From Rhizophlyctis rosea (taxonomy: Eukaryota > Chytridiomycota > Chytridiomycetes > Rhizophlyctidales > Rhizophlyctidaceae), in contig JADGJC010000032.1 of the NCBI GenBank assembly GCA_027596075.1, positions 124,001 to 188,000 of the forward strand: a stretch of DNA of 64,000 bases, in the 5' to 3' direction. The notes beneath the pieces are model-generated. The model was given only the letters and a program-made list of their open reading frames with translations, was not told the origin of the DNA and ran no database searches. Position numbers and translations under genes: made by a program. Positions 59,066 through 64,000 of the stretch are shown here, one piece after another (within the stretch, counting starts at the first letter, position 1; every line of letters starts with the position of its first letter).

Positions 59066-59162
59066 AACTTTCGCCCCAAGCAATACTTCTGACCACGGGT
59101 AAAAATACATGAAACTTTACAGTTCGGATGATTTGGTTTTACGGGGGGAAACCGGACCACCC
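59066..59162 (+). repeat. 97-base repeat, copy 5
   Basis: Begins aactttcgccccaagcaa, ends ggggggaaaccggaccaccc. The middle shares tttatatttctgctgat-like sequence with copy 4 (tttacagttcggatgattt). Confidence 0.72.
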
Positions 59163-59260
59163 ATACTACGACAGCGTCAAATACTCGACTGAAGGTGTAG
59201 GGCAGGTGATTGTTCGCTTTGAAGAGACTGTGTGTTGATTCGTGCATTGCAAGCTAGGGA

Positions 59261-59357
59261 CACTTTTGCCCCCAACAAAAACCATACAGCGATGTAGAGG
59301 ATGAGGGGTTCTACATCTATACTGATTTAGTTGTTGAAGGGAAACCGGACCACAATA
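59261..59357 (+). repeat. 97-base repeat, copy 6
   Basis: Begins cacttttgcccccaacaaa, ends agggaaaccggaccacaata. The middle has agcgatgtagaggatg, close to copy 1. Confidence 0.78.
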
Positions 59358-59829
59358 GTCCGTGTGCAAGGTGGAAGTGCATAGAAGAGGCCTTGCTTTT
59401 TGAGATCGTGGATAACCGCCATTGTCTCACCGCCGTTGTCTCAAGTCAGAGTTTTTTTTTTCCACCTTTTTGTGCCATTGTGTAAAATGGTTTTAAGCAG
59501 CTTACACAGACGTTTTGCCCGCAACCGCGAAAAGAATGACGTTGTATTGCCGAGAGTGAGGGATGCGTCATGCGCAGTGCCTGCTACATTTTTTGACTGT
59601 GTAAGGCGAACCATATTAGGCGGGACATCATTAGGGGGTTATGTTGAGATGCTTCATTCGAAGCGCTGGGCTGTACAAGATGATTTGGAACAATCCGAAT
59701 GTGACCATTCCTCGAACTCCCGGAATCCCCACAGTACCATTTTTCATAGATACCAAAACTTAAAAACATAGCGAAAACAACAAAGCATGTCCAACGTTTA
59801 GAGAATGTAGTCCCTCCAAAAGCATTTTT

Positions 59830-60891
59830 TCAAACATTCTTAGCACCAAACATCGGCGCAACAGTTGGAATATAAGCTCTAAACCTCTCACTAGCCCTGG
59901 AAATCTGTACCACGTCCCTATCACCTCCTCCTCCCTCCATCTCCACATCAACAATATCTAAATCCCTTTCCGTAACATGATCAGTCACCTCGGTGATGCT
60001 ACTCTCAGCAGGAAGTGGCAAGCGCATGATATCCCGTATCATGCTCTCCGTCAGGCCCATCCCACCCACATCACCGACAACATTGCTCTCCTCCTCCACC
60101 ACCTCCGGCGACGGGTTAATCGAAATTCCCAACTCCCGCATAACTTCTTCCAATACTATTGCGGCGTCTTGTGTTGCGGGGTTGGTTGTGGGATCTTTCG
60201 AGTTTACGAGTGTTGTGGATGAGGAGTCAGGGTTGTTTTCATGCTCAGTGGACCGAGCTAAGCGGCGTTTAATGAAACGATCTTGGATGTCTACCAGGAG
60301 GGCGGAGGTTGTGAGGTGGGTGTTGAAGAGGGTTGTTAGGTGGTCTTCGGTTGGTGGGGGGCGGGTTGGGAGGGGTGGGAGGGGTGGTGGGGTGAGGGGT
60401 TGAGCTGATGGGATGGTGGTTAAGGGCGGGTTGGTGGGGATGTTGTTGTCGTCATCGTCATTGTCGGAAGTGACTTCCAGTTCCAGATCCGTTCGAAAAG
60501 GATGAAGTGATTCACCATTTAGATCCACGTCTCCTTTTCCTGGCGTGTCTCCCTCCTGCTCCCCCTCTGCATCCCCTTCCTCCCACCCAAACTCATCAAC
60601 GTCCTCCTCACTCTCATCACTCTCATCATCCATGAATTGCGCTCGTCGCGCTCCACGAGGTCCATCTGAACGATGACGAGATGCTGTTGTTTTGATATGC
60701 TTCTGCTTCTCGAGGACTTTCTGTTTCCTTGCATCAGTTGCTTGTGCGAGTCCTTCTTTTACTCGTTGAGTGACGGTTGCGAGGAGGGTTGCGTAAGGGT
60801 CATAGGAGGATGGGGTGTGGGTTTGAGTGTTGGGAGAGGCGTCAGGGTAAGTCTGTGGGGTGGTCGACGGAGGTTGGGGTGGAGAGGTCAT
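59830..60891 (-). CDS. Hypothetical acidic, mostly disordered protein
   Basis: A single exon of about 353 residues from ATG 60891 (MTSPPQPPSTTPQTY). After a Pro/Thr-rich start comes a basic helical stretch (QRVKEGLAQATDARKQKVLE), then long acidic runs (DDESDESEEDVDEFGWEEGD), a Pro-rich segment, and a C-terminal part that looks structured: LTTLFNTHLTTSALLVDIQD, RFIKRRLARS, AAIVLEEVMRELGISI, GLTESMIRDIMRLPLPA, RFRAYIPTVAPMFGA. No known domain recognised. The mix of basic helix and acidic tracts suggests a nuclear protein, an inference only. Stop is TGA at 59830-59832. Divergent from the gene starting at 61458. Confidence 0.62.
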   Translation of the reverse strand: MTSPPQPPSTTPQTYPDASPNTQTHTPSSYDPYATLLATVTQRVKEGLAQATDARKQKVLEKQKHIKTTASRHRSDGPRGARRAQFMDDESDESEEDVDEFGWEEGDAEGEQEGDTPGKGDVDLNGESLHPFRTDLELEVTSDNDDDDNNIPTNPPLTTIPSAQPLTPPPLPPLPTRPPPTEDHLTTLFNTHLTTSALLVDIQDRFIKRRLARSTEHENNPDSSSTTLVNSKDPTTNPATQDAAIVLEEVMRELGISINPSPEVVEEESNVVGDVGGMGLTESMIRDIMRLPLPAESSITEVTDHVTERDLDIVDVEMEGGGGDRDVVQISRASERFRAYIPTVAPMFGAKNV

Positions 60892-61457
60892 TTTTGAACG
60901 CGGTGAAGTCAAGGCGTGGGTGAACTCAGGTGGCCTAAGAATTTTAGTAAGTTGTTAGCGTCATTCTTGTCTCACGGTTGCACCAAAGTACTTTCGAAGA
61001 GTTACCGTCAAAAATCACAATATCAACTCCTCGAAATGGAGTCAAATTTAATATTTTTTTGAGTACGTTCGGTTGAGACACAAAAAATCCGAGCCAAGTG
61101 AGTTTGGGTCTATCAAGTGAACTCTTTAGCAAAGGAAAACAAAAACAAAGATGGAAAAGTTCCGCCCAGTCCTTTAAGGCAGGGTCCATGTGGATCTGCT
61201 GACTATCAGACTGATGATCACACTGATTAGCTAATTTTCATATGACTGTGCCCCAGCCACTTCATCGCAGCTCCAGGGTTCAGGTGTGAAGACCGTGCAG
61301 CTGCGATTTCTCCCTCCACTTCTCCACAGGATTGCTTCGATACTGTGAGCAAACATTTTCAATTCAGCCCGCCTCAGGACGAAGGAGCAATTGGTACCAA
61401 GGGCAGATCGCAAACCTCACAGCGGAGAGGGATATTGGATCTACCCCTACCGCAACC
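60892..61457. promoter_or_regulatory. Divergent promoter region
   Basis: Both flanking genes are transcribed outward. No specific motif recognised. Confidence 0.4.
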
Positions 61458-64000
61458 ATGTCAGATCCACCACCACCCGCTGGTCCAGACCGGCGCGCAT
61501 CTGTGGACAACGGAGGAAAGCAGCCAATCCTAGGATTTGGCACCAACGTTCACCACCACCTACACGAGCTAGTGCGCGCCCTTGTGTCTCATGGCCGTCC
61601 ACAAGACTCAACAAAGAAGAAAACGAAGGCGGGCAGATTTTGGGATTTATTGCGGGCTCATGTGGTGGGTATCAGTTGAATTTGACCTCGGTTGTTTCTC
61701 TAGCCAAACAACGATACATTAGCTGACCGCTTACTCACACTCCAGCACCGCGGCTTCTTCCACTCCCTCCTAAACCAACGCACAACCGCCTCCTCAGACT
61801 TCATCTCCCTAGTAGACACAATGTGGACCCTAGTCCACAAATACTCCCCAAAACGCTTCGCATCATCCTCCTCCCTAACCGGCGTCCAACGCGCAGTATC
61901 TCCTTCCCGACTCTACACAACATACACAAAAGGAGTCTCATCCGACGCGACGAGTGCACAGGATTACGATTCGACGACGGAGTTCGTGATGGCGGGGTGG
62001 GCGAAGATTCGGGCGGCGCAGCATGCGGTGGAGAGGCAGAAGGGGGGTAGGGCGATTGATTTTGGGGCTGCGGGGGGTGGAGGTGGTGGGGGGATGGGAG
62101 GGGGGAGGGGGGTTGGTCCCGGTGGGATGGCGGTTTCGCCTACGCCGGGGGAGTTTAGTTCTATGTATGATGAGGGTGGGGGTGGTGGGTCTATGGGTGG
62201 AGGAGGTGGGTATGAGGAAGGAGCGGAAGGCTTGCCGCAGGAAGGGAAGGACGCAACGTCCACGACTTTGGGTGGACGAGCTGGATTGGGCTTAGAAGGA
62301 TTGAGTCTGGACACGGTCCCAAATTTGAATGTTACAAACATGTTGGGGAAGATTGCAAAAGGGTTGCATGAGCAGCCTGTAGGTAAGTCTGTTTGAGACT
62401 GGAATGAAGTCATTGGCATTCAGAACCAACGTCGACTCCCATTTTGCAACAAACAGACGAAGCAGACTTCTACACCGTCCAAGTACATTTCAATCGCGGT
62501 TGGAAACTACTTCTCCTAGGTTTGAATCAAGCCGAGTCCTTTGCCCGGTACATGGCCATGGTCGCGCTCCGTCGAGCCATTCCCGTCATCAATGACACAT
62601 TGTTGGATTCTATCACGCGTGCAGTACGTAGGAGTTAATCTGCAGGTTCATCACTAGACTTCTTTGATTGACTCAACTTCCCACCCAGAACCTGTTCAGA
62701 GTCTTGATCAATCTTACGGTATCAGATGAGCGAAGCGAGAATAGGTTGAAAGCGGTATACTTGCTGGGGCAGTTGGGATTCTATTTGGGCACTGTGAGAG
62801 AACATGATCATTTGCTGATGATGGTAAGCACCGAGGCAGATTCAGTATCAGTTTGCAAAGGGCAAAGAAGATTTTCCTAATTGTTGCGTCCCTTATCAGG
62901 CGTTCAAAACACTTTCCCAAAAACTGCTCGAAATCCAATATGCAGAGAAGAAGAAGATCGTGAGTAGCGTTTTTCATATCCTTGTTCTCCCGTCTATCTC
63001 CTCTCTCCCAACCAAACTCTCCCCCACCAAGATCTCATCACCCCACACCCACGCCCTAAAACTCCACCTCTTCCACGCAATCGGCAAATACACCCGCTTC
63101 ATTCACAAACGATCTCGTTTCATTGAAGACCTGGTTGTCTACATGATCCACGAGGAGTTCGAGATGGTGAAAGAGAAAGAGAAGGAGCGCGGAAAGAAGG
63201 AGAAGAGGGGACGAAAGGACAAGGAAGCTGCTGCGGCGGCGGTGGAGGTTGTGAGTGGGGAGGCGATGCATGTCGTGCAGGTTTTGTTGGGGGTTTTGAA
63301 TAATGAGGTTTGTATTTGATTGTTCGTTGGATTGGACTCTAGAAACGAATCACTATCATTTTATGTTGATGGGTCTTTTGTTTGATTGTTTTGCAGATGA
63401 AACGCACGGACATGAACCAAAAGTACATCGGGGCGATATTCAAAGGCTATGTGCATCCTCTGATGAGGTCGACTAGTCAGAGTTTGCAGATGATGGCTGT
63501 GCAGTTTATCAGGTATAGCGCGTGACACGTTCGTCAAAATGATACAATCTCTGCAATTTGATGACATACCATCATCTTCTTTTGAAGCAATTGGCTGCCA
63601 ATCATGACGGAAGATGCCACAGTGCTAGGCATTGAGACCCTGCAGGCGGGGCTCAAGGAAACGAAAAGGTTGAATGCACCTGGATTTGATATGAAACAAT
63701 GGAAAAAGGAAATGGCAGAACTGGAAAGGGTAAGGAGCCTGCACTTTTCCGTGCTCCCAATCAGAGCTAACCACTCAATGCCCCTCATCAAATCCAGAAA
63801 AAACTTCAATCCACAATAAAACTCTCCCTCCGCTCCGCCCTCCTCCGCCAACTCCTTAGCGTCCCCGGCACATTCTCCCGCCTCACACCCGTCCCCGACC
63901 ACCCGGGCTTCTTCATAGAAGTAAACTCCAGCATGATGCACACAAAAGGCATCGTCGTAAACCTCCCCGTCCACCCAAAATCCAGCGTCCGCCTAACCCG
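61458..64000 (+). CDS. Large helical-repeat-like protein, 3' end outside the window
   Basis: ATG 61458 (MSDPPPPAGPDRRASVDNGG) follows cgcaacc, a fair start context. Exons: KKKTKAGRFWDLLRAHV; HRGFFHSLLNQRTTASSDFI with TMWTLVHKYSPKRFASSSSL; a Gly-rich insert lying in the G-rich half of its exon; LNVTNMLGKIAKGLHEQPV; DEADFYTVQVHFNRGWKLLL with AESFARYMAMVALRRAIPVI; NLFRVLINLTVSDERSENRL; AFKTLSQKLLEIQYAEKKKI; KLHLFHAIGKYTRFIHKRSR; a Lys/Glu run; MKRTDMNQKYIGAIFKGYVH; NWLPIMTEDATVLGIETLQA; then LSVPGTFSRLTPVPDHPGFF running off the end. The alternating amphipathic helices suggest an ARM/HEAT-type solenoid. I do not recognise the family. Confidence 0.6.

Larger units (their letters stand above)
58144..59829. 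other. Intergenic with a tandem-like array of 97-base repeats
   Basis: Copies 3 to 6 of the 97-base repeat occur at start-to-start spacings of 198, 231 and 195 bases; a badly diverged seventh may lie at about 59509-59618. Spacers also share gaaggtg.agggca...gatttgtttactt. No coding exon recognised. Confidence 0.55.

Noticed and set aside
58637..59357. CRISPR-like array
   Set aside because: The repeated parts are 97-base elements with diverged middles, not identical short repeats with unique spacers, and the genome is eukaryotic.

Overview
This window looks like nuclear DNA of an early-diverging (zoosporic, chytrid-like) fungus. It is dense with multi-exon genes on both strands, with short GT-AG introns of tens of bases to about 250 bases. 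The housekeeping set is fungal/opisthokont: Vps1 dynamin, Pbp1/ataxin-2, Neo1 flippase, LSm5, Mob1, ER glucosidase I, a Crz1-like zinc-finger factor and a eukaryotic initiator tRNA-Met. It also carries a P2X ATP-gated channel and nicastrin, two families usually missing from Dikarya. The assignment is an inference from gene content; no rRNA or other taxonomic marker lies in the window.

Layout. 0-10 kb: nicastrin, an F-box protein and VPS1, all on the minus strand. 10.7-22 kb: a Gln-rich C2H2 factor, a weak hypothetical ORF, initiator tRNA-Met, PBP1 and a second F-box/LRR protein, all minus. 22-27.3 kb: NEO1 (+). 27.5-34.5 kb: a DUF4385 protein (-), a dithiol glutaredoxin (+), a zinc-binding AlkB-like dioxygenase (-) and LSM5 (+). 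34.8-46.3 kb: a mitochondrial short/branched-chain acyl-CoA dehydrogenase (-), glucosidase I (+), two unknown proteins, P2X (+) and one unknown (-). Several neighbours are divergent pairs that share a 280-570 base upstream gap; the DUF4385/glutaredoxin gap is longer, about 1.5 kb.

The most unusual part is 46.6-56 kb. Three genes on the same strand each contain a different subset of poly(A)-binding-protein (PABP) RRM domains: an RRM3-like copy joined to an EF-hand-like tail, a frameshifted RRM3-RRM4 copy, and a PAM2-like motif plus RRM2-RRM3-RRM4 joined to a Cdc48/p97 N-terminal domain without any ATPase module. A further ORF of unknown fold starts 10 bases after the stop of the Cdc48-N chimera. 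PBP1, whose family binds PABP, lies about 27 kb away.

56-64 kb: MOB1 sits between two clusters of a repeat with a constant length of 97 bases and conserved ends (six clear copies). An acidic unknown protein (-) and the 5' part of a large unknown gene (+) follow.

Across the window, long exons of genes on either strand switch abruptly from C-rich to G-rich sequence on the + strand. Gene models were built by eye from reading frames, splice signals and remembered family features. Exon borders are approximate unless a junction is stated, and no database search was run.
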